A stretch of 64,000 nt of DNA from Hevea brasiliensis (GCF_030052815.1 NC_079504.1:99383969-99447968), one strand, 5' to 3'; positions 11,470 through 25,140 are shown, numbered from the stretch's first letter. Notes: generated from the sequence alone by a model not told the origin. Made by a program: numbers and translations.

Positions 11470-13625
11470 ATTTTAATGTTCCCAATATATCACATTTTAG
11501 AGCCCTTTTGTGTTGGTATATGTTACCAATTTCATTTTCAAGTGTATTGCATTTTATTGCAATTTACAGGATTTCGGTTTACTATTTTGACCTAGTCAGA
11601 CGACCTAGTTTCCTCGGTTTTTGGGTTTTGGTCCAAACAATAAACTTGTAGGTCTATGTATTATTGCACGTGGGGCAAAATTTCAGGTCATTCTGAGTTG
11701 TGTAGACCAAGATATGGTCAATTTACCAATACTGGACAGAATGCACTAAAATGGTAGGCTTAGGTCATTTTTAGGTCATTTTCTCTTCTGCCAGTTTTGG
11801 TACCCGAATTTGTGCGAGCTATTTGGCTTAGTTCTGGCCATTTCTGGGCTTTGGTGTCTTTATAATAATTTTAGATCTATGTCTAAACTATTCATGGTAA
11901 AAATTTCAAATCTATTGGACCTATTTTGAGTGAGTTATGGTGTCCTCCTAATGACTGCTGTTCATATGGTCAAAAATTCTGGCCTACACTTACCCATTCT
12001 GGATTTGGTCAATTTTTATGTCACTTTGTGGATAGAATTTAGATAAGCTTCCTTCATGAAAGTTGGCAAATTTTGTGCCTAGTTTCACCTCCAATTGGTC
12101 TCATACCAATTGGAGTCACACACTTAAGGTTCTAAGTTAAAACATACACTGCCCTACTACATATTCTTCATCACTTACCAATTACACATTCTATACTTAC
12201 CAAGCTAACTCTTTCATGCCAATTCTGGTTTGTACCATACCATTAACACACTTAACAATACATTTTGGTCATTTTGGACAGCTTGTAACCATTCTCAACA
12301 TACACATTATAACTCAGAATTTTCCAAAGTCCATTTACACAATTTAACCACATGAACATACCCCATTTACATATCCAATTCCAATCTATTATACACATAT
12401 ACATGCTGCCACCATAAACAACATAATTCAATAAACCAAACCATGAAACAACACATTTCAACTACATTTTAAAAGTTGCCGAATTACACATCTCCTTCAA
12501 ATTGCTTCTAAGCTTCCAAAACCAAGTGCACTATCACACATACACTTAGTATATATTATCTAAATTATTTCTATACACATAAACACTTATACCAACATCT
12601 TAAACTACCATTAACAAGTAAAAACAAGTTACAAATAGTGAGTTTCCATGGCTGCCGAAATGGTGCACCACCATTAAAACATCAAACTTCAAAACTTCTT
12701 CCACAAAACCACTCAACACAACATCCACCCAAAGTTTAATAAAACAAGAATGGAGAATACTCACTTACCACTTTTGAAGCTTGACCAAAACCTCACCAAA
12801 CCTCCTTAAAATTTTTACCAAAATCTTCTTTGCAAGGTAAGGATTAACTGTAAAGAAAGGACTTAGTGGAAAGGATGGCTCCAAGTGGGTTGCATGGAGC
12901 TTAACCAAACGACAATGGAGTTTTCTCTCCCAAGTGGTTTTCGGCTGGTTTGCTAAATGAAGAAGATGAAGAAATATTTTGCCACAAATCTGCTTAATAG
13001 TCCACTTTGAAGATGTTAGTGGAGCACTAAAATCAATTATAATGTTTGTTTAATCAATTTTTTCATAATTTCCACATTTAACCTCTATTCTTTCACTATT
13101 TAAATTATGGACCACCATTTTAATTTTCATGATATTTTCAAAGTTTAATATCATTTATTTTTAATGGACATTTAGGTCAAAAGGCAACTTGGGGTGTCAA
13201 TTGACCACAATGCCCCTATTCGGGTTACTTTTTGGCTTTTTCAGTAACACCGATTTTCATCAGTTTCTCGATTTTTTGTTTTTCTTTGTACTAATTATTT
13301 AATTTTTCTTTAATATTTCTAATACCATTTATTTTTCAATAGATGTTTATTTAAGTCCCAAAATATTTTCTAGGATTCGCCGCGGTCCAAGGCTAGTCAA
13401 CGGCCTACGCCACAACTTCCCGGTACGGTTACCCATCGGTATGGTTTTGTTCGTTTAGCTTAGTTCCATTTTCTCTCTTTTATTTTTATTGTATTTTCCT
13501 CTATTTTATTTCAATACCTTTTATCTCCACACTGATATTTAAATATAATTCCTGGCATCCTAGCTGTTCGGACAGACACTGTCATCGGAACAGTAAAACG
13601 CATTACCGAACATAGGGGTGTTACA

Positions 13626-14032
13626 CATCTCACATTCAATTCTTGTAATTCACATACTCATTTGTACAAATCTATTCATACTCAATTCATATGTAAACAT
13701 TCTCAAATTACATAAGCAAAATTTTTAAATTTCCTTAATTTACATAATTTACAAAATAATTACATAATTTTATAATTTACATGATCTACAAATTAATTAC
13801 AGTTCCATAATCTATATTTCAATATATAATTCATAGTTTACATTACAAATAATAACTAATTATAATGTACAAAATACATAATATGATCTATATGGGCCCT
13901 ATCTACATGCATTGCTGAGGAGGTGACAACCTTGAACACTCTGCAGATTAGACTCCAAAATTTCTGTTTAGTATTCGCTAGGCTTTAACTTCAGTACCTG
14001 CGCGAGGAAACAAATCCATTGTGCTAAGTATT
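13626..14032. repeat. Fragment of another LTR between E1 and B
   Basis: AT-rich sequence ending in a block with CTTCAGTACCTGCGCG and GTGCTAAGTATT. That block resembles the D LTR near 8639-8680 (CTTCAGTACCTACGCG, CGCTAAGCAT). It is probably part of a diverged LTR into which E1 and B inserted. No gene is visible. Confidence 0.5.
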
Positions 14033-16594
14033 TGTCACGACCCAACCTATAGGCCGGACCGGCACTAGGACCTGGGCCAGCCTAAAGCCCCCGAGGCCCG
14101 TAGTAAGCCTAACTATTCACTTAACCCAACTCTAAGGCCCATTTGGGCCCAATTTCAAGAAATCAACCTGACAGAGTCCGGCCATAAAATGGACCTTTCA
14201 ACGGGGAGTTTTTGACTCACCCGACCTGTAAACACAATAAATACTCAATTGGGGAGCTCAGCTCACCCTCCACATACTCATCAGCATAAAAATAAATGAG
14301 AGCTCAGCTCCCTCATCCAATCCATCAAACATGCATAGAATATTAAGTTTACAGGTCCAAAATAATAATTTAGTTTACAGACCCATATCAAATAAACATT
14401 TCTAACACATGAGGAAATTCTAAGATTTAACACGTTTATACAAACGTTAATAATCGACCTGCGAGGAAGAAAGCAGGTTAATCTCAAAAATATCCTCCTG
14501 TGGCCTGAAAAAATATTGAACAGGAGTGAGCGTTCGACTCAGAGAGTAAAATATCAATTTTAACCATAATCTCTATAACTATCTAAAACTAATGCACCCT
14601 GTAGAGTGAAATGCAACATCAATAACATTTTCACATCATAACATCATAAAGGTAATTTGGAGCACTCACACACCCAGTGATATCAATCATAATAAATGGG
14701 AGCTGATCACCTATACAGCTCTCTTAAATCCAACCTGGTGCCAGCGAAGAACTCAAGCCGGACTTTCACTTAATAAACCAAATCGGGGGTCCCAGCGAAG
14801 AACTCAAGCCGTGACTACCCCCCGAAGGATCGAGTCCCAGCGAAGATCTCAAGCCGTGACTACCCGTCCTATCCATAGTCCACACCACATCACACGCACG
14901 CCAATGCACGCACACTGCTCCAAATTACCACAGCAACATACATGGCACTTTCACAGTTATGAATGCAACATAAATCGTGCCTAAAGTTTATCTACATAGA
15001 TATATGCATATAAGTGATACATGGGCATGCTTGAACATATAATAATAGTGAAATTATAATTAAAATTAATATTTTACTCACAGACTTGACAACGGTCACT
15101 GTGGCGGCTGGGCGGAGGAAGAAGGCTGTCCCGGAGGAAGAAGGCTGTCCCGGCTCACCTGACAATTACATTACAATTATTTAATACAAATGACTCAATA
15201 CAATCAAGAAAAGATCAAATACGTCCTAAGTCGTGCCGAAAATCCGGCAGAGTCTCCCCTATACCTAGGACCTACCCAACCTGCAAAATGGCTCAAAACA
15301 CACTTCTATATTCACAATCCATATATCCACAACTCAATCACATCACACAGCCCCTCCTGGGCCCATCAAATTAGTCATCCATCATAATATGTAAAATTTC
15401 AATTTAGTCCTTATAATTGATCATTTTTGCAAAAACTACCCAAACAAGCTCTAAAAATTCTAAAACTTTGCCTTGCGATCCTTAGCAATATTACTAGGCT
15501 ATTGCAAAAAGAATCATAATTTTTTGAGCTACCACGAATATTTTAGGAATTTTTAATCCTATTTAAGCACTAGAAAATTACGAAAAAGCAAGGTTCGGGT
15601 TTACCTTTGCCGATTCCGACTTCGGGAACGCGCTCGAAATTGAAGATACCTACACGAAGCCCACGACATGGGGGTTAGTACATAAATTTTTCAGAATTTT
15701 CTAAGCTCATTTAATGCTCGAAAAGACACTGCGAAGTTCCGTGAGACCCACCGAAAAACGTTGTCAGAAAAATTCAAAATTTATGTCGCCGTGAAGCTCT
15801 CGACGAGTGGAGCGCTCTGGTACTCTCGGTTTTCTCGTGGGATTCACGGTTTGCGAGAAATCTAGCCCGAAAGTCAAAATGGGCTAAAACTTCCCGGGAA
15901 AAAATTAGACAAACCGCTCAATGGATTTCGGTGTTCTTAATGTCTATGGAAAGCTCTCGACGAGTAGATGAGTTTAGACACAAGACCCGGTCCGATTGGT
16001 GGCCGGATCTGCCAGATTTTGGCAGGGAAGACGAACGGTCGCGCGCGCGAGGGAGGGACGTTCACGCCTATTTTCCGGCCGTTTGGAGCGGCGGCCGGTG
16101 GGCTGGGACGGCTGGGGGTCAGCGCCGGCGAGCTGGGGAGGCAGGGGAGGTGGCGGCGCAGCAAGGGGAGGAGGGAGGAGAGAGAAAAGAGAGAGAGAAG
16201 GGGAGGAGGTCGAACGCGCGCGGGAGGAAGAAGGAAGAAAAAGAAAAGGCCGGTCCGATTCGACCGGTCCGATCCAGTCCAGTTCGATTCGGTCGATCCG
16301 ATTTAGAATACAAAATTTTGAATTTTTACTCTGCCTTCGGACCGAAAATGAGGTCCAAAAATTTCAAAAAAATTCCAGAAAACTCAAAAAAATTCGTAGA
16401 TTCCAAATATATTTTTAGTTTTGCCACGTGGTCTTTAAATTAATTTTTAAAAATCATCAAAGTTTATATTTTCGGAAAATCGAACCCGATTTTCAAAATC
16501 CAAAAAATCTCAAAAAATTTCTTAAAATTTAAATAAAATTAAAATACCAATAATGCTCATAAAATAATAAAATTTAAAATCTTGGGGTGTTACA
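14033..16594 (-). repeat. Element B left (3') LTR
   Basis: A 2.56-kb LTR from TGTCACGACC to GGGGTGTTACA, followed directly by a polypurine tract and the end of a chromovirus pol. It contains three copies of a block based on GCGAAGAACTCAAGCCG (about 14745, 14792, 14833), a short duplication of GAGGAAGAAGGCTGTCCCGG near 15112-15150, and a GC-rich, purine-biased stretch at about 15950-16300. Overlapping ORFs on both strands of that stretch (15931-16443 and others) come from its composition. The partner LTR lies beyond the window. Confidence 0.85.
14739..14871. repeat. Three-copy direct repeat in the B LTR
   Basis: Three units share CCAGCGAAGA(A/T)CTCAAGCCG; the last two also share TGACTACCC. 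Unit length is about 42-50 bp. Confidence 0.85.
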
Positions 16595-16610
16595 TTCTTC
16601 CCCCCTTACA
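16595..16610 (-). promoter_or_regulatory. Element B polypurine tract
   Basis: On minus the sequence GTAAGGGGGGAAGAA leads straight into TGTAACACC. This fits the plus-strand primer of B. Confidence 0.8.
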
Positions 16611-16656
16611 GAAAATTCATCCTCGAATTTTACACAAGGCAGAATAAAGCACATGA

Positions 16657-18010
16657 TTATACATTGAACAAATAAGGGTACTTGCTACGCATGTCCCGTT
16701 CTGACTCCCAGGTGCACTCTTCCACCGACTGACTCCTCCACAAAACCTTAACCATAGGGATCTGTTTGGATCTTAGCTGTCTCACTTGGTAGTCCACTAT
16801 GGCTACAGGTTGCTCCTCAAATGTCAAGTTCTCTTTTAACTCTATTACATCTGGTTGTAGTACATGAGAAGGATCTGTAATGTATTTCCTGAGCATGGAG
16901 ATGTGAAATACGGGATGAACGTGAGAAAGGTTGGGTGGTAGCTCCAACCGGTAGGCAACTGCTTTAACTCTATCCGTAACCTCAAAAGGTCCGATATACC
17001 GAGGTTCCAACTTGCCCTTCTTCCAAATCTCATGACTCCCTTCATCGGAGAAACCTTCAGGAATACATAGTCGCCTACTGCAAACTCCACATCCCTCCGT
17101 CTGGGGTCTGCATAACTCTTCTGCCTACTGAAAGCTGTTTTCAATCGTTCCCTGATTAAAGGAACTACCTCTGAAGTGTACTGCACTAGGTCTACATCAT
17201 GCACCTTCGCTTCTCCCATTTCCGTCCAACACAGAGGAGACCTACACTTTCTTCCATATAGTGCCTCATAGGGTGCCATCCCTATGCTGGAATGGTAACT
17301 GTTGTTGTAGGCAAACTCCACCAAAGCTAGCTGATCATCCCATTGACCTCCAAAATACAAAACACTCATGCGAAGCATGTCTTCCAGTGTTTGGATTGTC
17401 CTTTCGGTCTGTCCGTCTGTCTGAGGGTGGAAGGCTGTACTGAAGTTCAACTGTGTGCCAAGTGCCTCGTGCAACTTTCTCCAAAATCGAGAAGTGAACT
17501 GGGGCCCTCTGTCAGATATTATGGAAGCTGGAACTCCATGCAATCTGACTATTTCTCGAATGTAGAGTCGAGCGTACTGTGCCACCGAATACGTAGTCTT
17601 CACAGGCAAAAAGTGAGCTGATTTGGTTAGAAGGTCCATAATTACCCATATCGAATCATATCCTAGCGAGGTACAAGGCAACCCAGTCACAAAATCCATA
17701 GTGATCATTTCCCATTTCCATTCTGGGATAGGGAGCTCTTGCAGCTTCCCTGACAGTCTCTGGTGTTCAAACTTCACCTTCTGACAAGTCAAGCACTTGG
17801 ACACAAAGTCTGCTATGTCTCTCTTCATGCCATTCCACCAGTAGCTATCTTTCACAACATGGTACATCTTGGTGGAACCTGGGTGGACACTGTACAGTGT
17901 ATAGTGTGCCTCTTGTATAATTTCATTTCTGAGATTGTCCACATCGGGCACACATATCCTTGAACCTTGCACTAGGGCGCCATCATTGGCAAATCCAAAG
18001 TCACCTCCTT
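16657..18010 (-). pseudogene. Element B pol, 3' part: integrase and chromodomain
   Basis: Integrase joins element cDNA to host DNA; the chromodomain steers it to chromatin. From the right, the minus frame holds the zinc-binding region (HPGSTKMY, then CLTCQ) and the DDE core. All three acidic residues are visible: in ITMDFVTGLP, in IISDRGPQF and in the DGQTERT block. A one-base frameshift near 17015 moves the frame before the C-terminal GPFEV and LVLRKY-like region; the reading continues in 16657-17010 with a chromodomain-like tail (VKVLWRSQ, CTWE). The gene is cut at 18010 by element A and continues at 34693. The chromodomain places B among Tekay/Del-like chromoviruses. Confidence 0.92.
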
Positions 18011-21000
18011 TGTCACACCTTACCCCTCTGTAAGGCATAACATGATCCCGTAGAATACCTAATGAACTACCGAACTTCACCTGCCGATAACTCATTAGGT
18101 ACCCTACAAAGGATTTTAAAACAATTTTCTTATTTTTGACAAGTGGTGAGCATTTTCTAGTAAGTACTTAAAACATTTAGTTAAAATTAAAACTAGTTAA
18201 TATTTTTTGTCCATTTTAGTTTTCCGCAAATTCTATAAAAATTTTGACAGAGTTTCCTCTGTATTTTGAGAAAACCGTTCTTCAAATACCTGTAAAAAGC
18301 ACTTCTAAAAAATTTTCTCAACCACTACTTCAATTTCATACTCAATCCCAATCAATTTCACTCAAATTAAATAAAATAGTTGTACTCATATTTCATTAGA
18401 GACAAAATAATTTATATACATTCTTACAAACTTTACATCAAAAGAAATACAACTAAACTTTATTACAAATTTCATATAAATTTTTTTGTACAAGCTGCTC
18501 AAAACCCATTTACATGTCCATACATTTATGTACAATATATACATCAAAAGAAATATTTACAGTTAGGGTATAAATTATACCCGAAGACTTCAAGCTGATG
18601 ACTTCTCATAGCTCAGTCTGCTGCTCCTCTAGTCTCTGTATCTGCGACAGCAATAGAAGCTATCGCTGAGTACTAGGACTCAGTGGTACACAACATACTA
18701 AAATAATTTTTATGCAAAATATAAATCACTTTTATTCCAAAAATTTGACTAAACATGAACATTAAACACAAAACATGAATTATGAGGTTTTAATGCAAAC
18801 CAAGTTCATTTCGAAGTATCAAAACACATTTCATAAAACCCACAGTTAGATCATGCCATTCGAAACAAATAGAATCTCAATAGCCAGAGGCTAAAGAGAA
18901 ATCACATCACAAGGCTAGCTAGCTCAAATATATGGATATCCATTCACATCCTCTTCTGCTGGCACACCTCAACACTTCTCCAGAGAAGGAATCAAAATTC
19001 GAAACTAATTACCCCCACTAATCGTGTTAGTGAGGTGTTCAAGTATATGGTCATGATACTGTGGTTTCAAAACTTATCTTAACAATTTGTTAAACATTGT
19101 CATTTCAAATATACACAATAACTTCCAACAATTTAAGTCAAAACATCATAACTAATGTCACAAATAAATTCTCAATAATTCAAAGCAAATGTAAAATACA
19201 TATTTCATTCACTTTATCAACACATTTTAAAGCATAGTGATGTTGTGCACAAACCTCAAATGAGTCGCCTTTTGGCCTTAACTCGACTCCTCGGGTTCTG
19301 TCCTGGTATTCTTTTCCACTGAAACACACAATTTTATAGTGTTTCAGTACCATAATTTAACATAAATCCAAAAATAAATTTAACTTCACTTATACCTAGC
19401 TCTAACGTGCTAATTTCGACGTTCTTGAAATTTTTGTGTTTCGGGTTACTATTCACTACACTATTCAAGTCAAATTGTTGACTTTTTAAGGCTTAATAGG
19501 TATGGGAACTCCAACTTCACCCACATACCACATTTTGGCCATTAAGCTTGTTGGTTTTGGTCATTTTCTCAAAGCTTAAGTCATTTTGGCAAAATTGCCA
19601 ATTTTCTGTTTTGGTGCTCCGAAATTGTACTGTTCCATTGGTCAATCTACTGTTGGAATTTGGCAAAACTTCCTGCATAGAAAATGTTCCTTATTGTCTT
19701 AAGTGTATTCTCATTTTTGGATCACCCCAATCGGAGTTTTGTAGCTCAAGTTATAGCCAAAATACAATTCGCTTCACGCAATCGCTCATGCTGAGATTTT
19801 GGTTCTGGCAGATTTTTGATCCAACTTTGTTCAGTAATTTGATCAAGTTAAGTTCATAATTTGGTCTAACTTTCTTCATATGAAATGTTCTACTATGTCT
19901 TAGGTTTCCATCGGTTCAAGAATCACCTAAATCCGAGTTTCCTAGAGAAAGTTATAGCCCTTCAAACATCACTGCTCAAATGGAATTCTGCAGAATCGTA
20001 GGTACAGTAACTCAACTTTTGCTCAATAATTTGAATGGGTTAATGGCATAATTTGGGGTGGTGTTCTTCATGAAAGTTTTAGATCTATATCTTATCTAAT
20101 TTCTGGTAAAATTTCAGGTCAAGTTGACCTGTCTAACTCGAATTATGACCAAATGAACAGTTACTATTCATTTGGTCAGTTTGGTGCAGTGGCAGCCTGC
20201 TCTCATTTCACTTTGGTCAATTGTTGCACTAAGTTTTGGTCAGTTTTTGGGCATGGTTCCTTAATGAAAATTGTGCCCTTTTTTGTCTATTTTCATCCCC
20301 AATTGGTGGCATATCAATTGGGCTTGTAAAATTCCCGTTTTGGTCCTTCAAAGTAGGTTTGGTCATGTTGCATTTGACCTATGAATTTGGTTTTCATTCC
20401 AACAATTCCCACACATCTCTTTTGTTCATTATTAACCATTTTTCATCTCATAATAGACCAAAGTCATCATTTAAGCATTTCTCCAAAATTTGGTTCACAA
20501 ACCCTAGCCTCTTAACCCTAATCTCACTTAATTGTTACAATTAATTACATTTATGCATTTCCATCTTACTACCATACTCATGCAAGTTTATTAACACTAT
20601 TAATTCATTTAAAATACATCCACTCTCATACCTCCATGGCTGGCCGAAAATTCCCTCTCTTCCTAGTCATGCAATATTTTTCAATTCCTTCATATAATCT
20701 CATTCATTTCTACCCTAAATCCATCATATATACTAAAAAGGAAAGTTGGATTAGTTTACCTTAAGTGAGCAGAATTTGTCTATCCAATTCTTCAATTTCT
20801 CTCCTCCTTCTTTCTTTCTTGTGCTTAAGTTGAGATTGCAAGGTCTTGTGAGGTATTTAAGGGAGTTATGAAGGTTAAGTGAAGAGAATTAAGCTTAAGT
20901 ATAAGCTTAAAGAAAGAAAATTTCATGGAGGACTTGAGAGGAAGTGGGGCGGCAAACCAAGGGAAGAAGAAGACTTTTTCTAATTTTTTTTTTTCTTTTG

Positions 21001-21643
21001 TTTCCTTTAATCTTATCCCTTTTTGAAGACTAAAATTCCCAAATTAATAAAATAATTTAATTAATCTTTTATGACATCAATCATGATGTCATCACCTTTG
21101 ACTTTTCTAACTTCTTTCTCTTTTTTTTTCTATTTATTTTCTTCTATTATTTCTTTAATTTAATTCTCAATTCTGAAATTTTCTTTTCTCCGTTTTTATT
21201 TGACAGTTAGGTCAGGAGTTAGCTCCTGGGGTCAATTGATTGCCCCTCGCCGGTTCATCCCGGTTTGTAAATAATCCAATATTTCTTCTGGCTCCTTGAC
21301 CTAATTATTTAACTGGCTTAACAGTTCTTTTTTGTGATTTTCTCTTTTCCACTGTGTTCATAAGGGTCCTAAGGAGCGTCACTTTTTACGGTTCAAAATT
21401 TGAGTTTAAAACGACTTCGCAGTCGTTCCCGAGGAGGTCACTCATCGCTGTGACTCTCGGCTCGTTTAACCACTTATGTTCTTTTTTTCTTATTTATAGT
21501 TAACTAATTAAACATTACTAATTATTTGTGTTTATGGCTTTTCAAGTTGTCTTAAGTGTGGCTCTAATCTCCTTAATTGTCCGGACCAACACCGGTCACC
21601 GGAACAGTGAAATATACCAGGCTATACAAATAGGGGTGTTACA
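18011..21643 (-). repeat. Element A left (3') LTR
   Basis: A 3,633-bp LTR from TGTCACACC to GGTGTTACA. It matches the right LTR almost throughout. It contains a CTGAGT...ACTCAG hairpin (18666-18683), a CCAAATGAACAG hairpin near 20149-20177 and the paired CAATTGG block (20299-20322). No gene is seen. ORFs at 18380, 19548 and 20236 also occur in part in the other copy but have no protein-like features. Confidence 0.95.
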
Positions 21644-21660
21644 ATTCTCCCCCCCTTAAA
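21644..21660 (-). promoter_or_regulatory. Element A polypurine tract
   Basis: Minus-strand TTTAAGGGGGGGAGAAT abuts the LTR start TGTAACACC. Confidence 0.85.
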
Positions 21661-21689
21661 TAAATTTCTTCTCGAAATTTTACCTGGTA

Positions 21690-24600
21690 TTAATCTCTGA
21701 ACAGCTGTGGGTGTTGTCTCCTCATGTCCTCTTCTCGTTCCCAAGTAGCCTCCTGGCCCGAATGATGGTTCCACAGCACTTTTACCAACGGTATCTGCTT
21801 GTTCCGTAGCTGCTTCACCTCATAAGCCAGAATCTTTATGGGTTCTTCCTCATATGTGAGGTCTGGATTTACTTCAATTTCTTCTACTGGTAGTACATGA
21901 GATGGGTCTGATCGATACCTCCTCAACATAGACACATGGAAGACATTATGTATCTTCTCCAACTCTGGAGGTAGTGCCAACCGATATGCCAAAGGACCCA
22001 CTCTTTCCAATACCTCATATGGCCCGATAAAACAAGGACTTAGTTTCCCCTTTCTGTCGAATCTCATAATCCTCTTCCAAGAAGAAACCTTGAGGAAAAC
22101 TTTCTCACCCACTGCATACTCAATATCCCTTCTCTTCAAATCAATGTAGGACTTCTGACGGTCTGATGCAGTCTTAAGTTGACCCATGATCACCCGGATT
22201 TTCTCTTCAGTCTGTTGAACTATTTCGGGTCCAATCATTTTTCTTTCACCCACGTTATCCCAACACAATGGGGTTCTACATTTTCTGCCATACAAAGCTT
22301 CATATGGAGGCATCCCAATGCTTGATTGGTAGCTGTTGTTATAAGCAAACTCAATCAAAGGCAAGTGTGTATCCCAGCTACCCTCAAACTCAATCACACA
22401 AGCCCATAGCATGTCCTCCAAGATCTGAATTACCCTCTCAGACTGGCCATCTGTCTGTGGGTGGAATGCAGTACTGAAGTTCAATCTAGTTCCTAGGGCT
22501 CTCTGAAGACTACCCCAGAATCTAGAAGTGAACCTAGGATTTCTATCTGACACGATGGATACTGGCACTCCATGCAGTCTCACAATCTCATCGATGTATA
22601 ACTTGGCCAATCTTTCTAAACTGTAATCCATCCGGACTGGTAGAAAATGAGCAGACTTAGTTAGTCTGTCAACAATGACCCAAACTGCATCATGACTCTT
22701 CTGTGTCCTCGGAAGTCCCATCACAAAAACCATCGTTATTCTCTCCCATTTCCACTCTGGTACTGGTAGTGGATGTAACAACCCAGCGGGTACTTGATGC
22801 TCTGCCTTCACTTGCTGACAAGTTAGGCATTTGGATACAAACTCTGCCACATCTTGTTTCATACCCATCCACCAGTAATGCTCCTTTAGCCCTTTATACA
22901 TTTTTGTGCCACCAGGATGCATGGCAAAAGGAGACTCATGTGCTTCCTTCAAAATGATCTGCCTCAAATCAACATCATTAGGAACACACATTCTGCCCTG
23001 GTGTAGCAATAGACCATCATCTCTGATTAAGAATTCTGGTTTCTTGCCCTGTCGGACTTCTTCCAATAGCTTATGATACCTTTCATCATTCTGAGCAGCC
23101 ATTCTAATCTGATCAATTAATACTGGCTGTACATGCCATGCAACAGCTATCTGGCCCTCATCATTAATCTCTAAACTGGCATGTAGTGACCTTAACTCAT
23201 GCACCAGAGACAAAGGAGTAACTTGTAGACTTGCCATAGTCTTATGACTCAGGGCGTTAGCCACAACATTAGCTTTCCCTGGCTGATAGTCTATCAGACA
23301 ATCATAGTCTTTTATCAACTCTAACCATCTTCTCTGTCTCAAGTTCAGCTGTTTCTGGGTGCCCAAATACTTCAAACTCTTATGATATCTGTAGATGTAA
23401 CATTTCTCCCCATACAAATAGTGCCTCCAGATCTTAAGAGCAAACACAATAGCTGCAAGCTCCAAGTCATGTGTTGGATAATTTCTCTCATGCGGTTTTA
23501 GCTGGCGTGATGCATAGGCAATGACATTTCGATCTTGCATCAATACACAGCCTAACCCATTGTGAGAAGCATCACTATATACTGTATATTCTTTACCCGG
23601 AGTAGGTAAAGTCAGGACTAGAGCTTCAGTCAAACATCTCTTCAATTCATCAAAACTCTGCTGGCATTTGTCCGTCCACTGAAATTTTACATCTTTTCTA
23701 AGTAGCTTGGTCAATGGAGATGCCAACATGGAGAATCCCTTCACAAATCGACGTAGTATCCGGCTAAACCCAGAAAACTACGAATTTCTGTGACATTTCT
23801 GGGTGGCCTCCAATTAAGGACAGCTTTAATCTTACTTGGATCTACCTTGATGCCCTCTTCTGATACTACATGCCCCAAGAAAGATATTTCTTTCAGCCAA
23901 AATTCACACTTCGATAATTTGGCATATAGCTATTTCTCTCTCAAAGTCTGCAGTACAATCTGCAGATGTCTATCATGCTCTTCTGCATTCCTCGAATAGA
24001 CCAATATATCATCTATAAATACCACAACAAATTGGTCGAGGTATGGTCTGAAGATAGTGTTCATCAGATCCATAAAAGCAGCCGGAGCATTAGTTAACCC
24101 GAATGGCATGACTAGGAATTCATAATGGCCATATCGGGTTCTGAAGACAGTTTTAGAAATACTCTGCTCTTGTACTTTCAGCTGATAATAACCTGATCTC
24201 AGGTCAATTTTGGAGAACACAGCTGCACCCCTCAACTGATCAAACAAGTCATCAATGCGGGGCAATGGATATCTATTCTTTATTATCACCTTATTCAACT
24301 GCCGATAATCAATACACAAACGGAGAGTGCCATCTTTCTTCTTTACAAACAACACTGGGGCTCCCCAAGGTGACACACTAGGGCGGATAAAGCCCTTGTC
24401 AAGTAATTCTTGCAACTGCACTTTCAACTCTTTTAATTCTGCAGGTGCCATTCTATATGGTGTTATGGAGATTGGGTCCACACCAGGCATAACATCAATC
24501 TCAAACTGCACCTCTCTTTCTGGAGGTAATCCTGGCAATTCATCAGGAAACACATCCGGAAAATCACATATAGTAGGGATGTCCCTTAGTGCTGGACTCC

Positions 24601-24769
24601 CCACTTGGGTGTCTATCACATGTGCCAAGTATGCTTCACACCCCTTTCTGATTATTCTTCTGGCTAGTGCAGCTGAAATGATGTTTGATGGCAGTAAATG
24701 CCTCTCCCCATGTATTACCACATCACCGTACAAAGGAGACCAAAAGTAGTATCTTGATCTACGATCCAA
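21690..24769 (-). pseudogene. Element A pol: RT, RNase H, integrase, chromodomain
   Basis: RT copies element RNA, RNase H removes it, and integrase inserts the DNA. The RT core (23930-24769) shows LPPEREVQF, the primer-grip region, [28 protein letters not shown] and the catalytic [13 protein letters not shown] replaces a Gln codon at 23930-23932, and a missing base near 23757 shifts the frame inside the LGLAGYY motif. The last 684 codons (21690-23744) hold RNase H ([11 protein letters not shown]), the integrase zinc region ([15 protein letters not shown]), the DDE core and a chromodomain-like end ([12 protein letters not shown]). The first core Asp is Val ([10 protein letters not shown]; codon 22728-22730), so the integrase would be inactive. 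Another frameshift near 24765 separates it from protease. Confidence 0.95.
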
Positions 24770-25140
24770 TTATAGCATGATGCCTGGCTAACCAATCCAT
24801 GCCCAAGTTAATATCATACTCTCTGAAGGGCATTTCAATCAAGTCTGACAGGAAAATATGTCCTTGGATCACCAAAGGACAGTCTCTATAAATTCTGTTG
24901 ACCCGGACCTCTTGTCCTAACGGACTAGTTACTAGCACTTCAAAATCCATTTGCACACATGGAACAGCAAGTGAACTAACTATGCTAGTACTAACATATG
25001 AATGGGTTGAACCCGGATCAAACAACACAAATACTTCTTGATCAGAGATAGAGAATGTACCAGCTACCACATCAGAAGTCTCAGCCTCTTCTCGCTGTCT
25101 CATTGTGTAGATTCTGGTTGAAGCACTTCCTTGTCCTGAC
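24759..25140 (-). pseudogene. Element A protease
   Basis: The aspartic protease matures the Gag-Pol polyprotein. The frame contains FDPGSTHSYVS, the catalytic D-(S/P)-G-(S/A/T) motif with the usual chromovirus Pro, and the second conserved block NLGMDWLARHHA. A one-base shift near 24765 breaks the join to RT. A TAG near 25140 and a frameshift near 25225-25250 separate it from gag. The Met at 25103 is inside the domain linker and is not a true start. Confidence 0.9.

Larger units (their letters stand above)
2385..13625 (-). mobile_element. Element E1: non-autonomous Ty3/gypsy element
   Basis: Two similar LTRs flank an interior of only about 1.9 kb (4166-6071). The interior has a polypurine tract at its left end and an initiator-tRNA-Met-type primer site at its right end, so the element reads on minus. 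It holds a gag remnant with a zinc knuckle and no protease, RT or integrase. Either pol was lost, or this is a derivative that depended on proteins from relatives such as A. The left LTR is cut by the LTR at 1-2384 and the right LTR by solo LTR D1. The outer left end is outside the window, so no target duplication can be checked. Confidence 0.8.
6072..13625 (-). repeat. E1 right (5') LTR, split by solo LTR D1
   Basis: The LTR runs from a decayed TATCCCACC (expected TGTCACACC, as in A) to GGGGTGTTACA. Its net length is about 4.0 kb once D1 and one copy of its target duplication are removed. It holds the CTGAGT...ACTCAG hairpin near 6650, tandem repeats near 6934-7150, and the paired CCAATTGG palindromes at 12091-12113. 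Little else can be read in it; its ORFs look spurious. Confidence 0.85.

Noticed and set aside
15931..16443. Several overlapping ORFs on both strands (170, 140, 112, 75 and 64 codons)
   Set aside because: All come from a GC-rich, purine-biased stretch of the B LTR; Arg/Gly/Glu-rich translations without domains, open in many frames at once.
21690..24769. Endogenous plant pararetrovirus (caulimovirus-like RT)
   Set aside because: Integrase, chromodomain, LTRs and target duplications are present; no movement-protein motif was seen.
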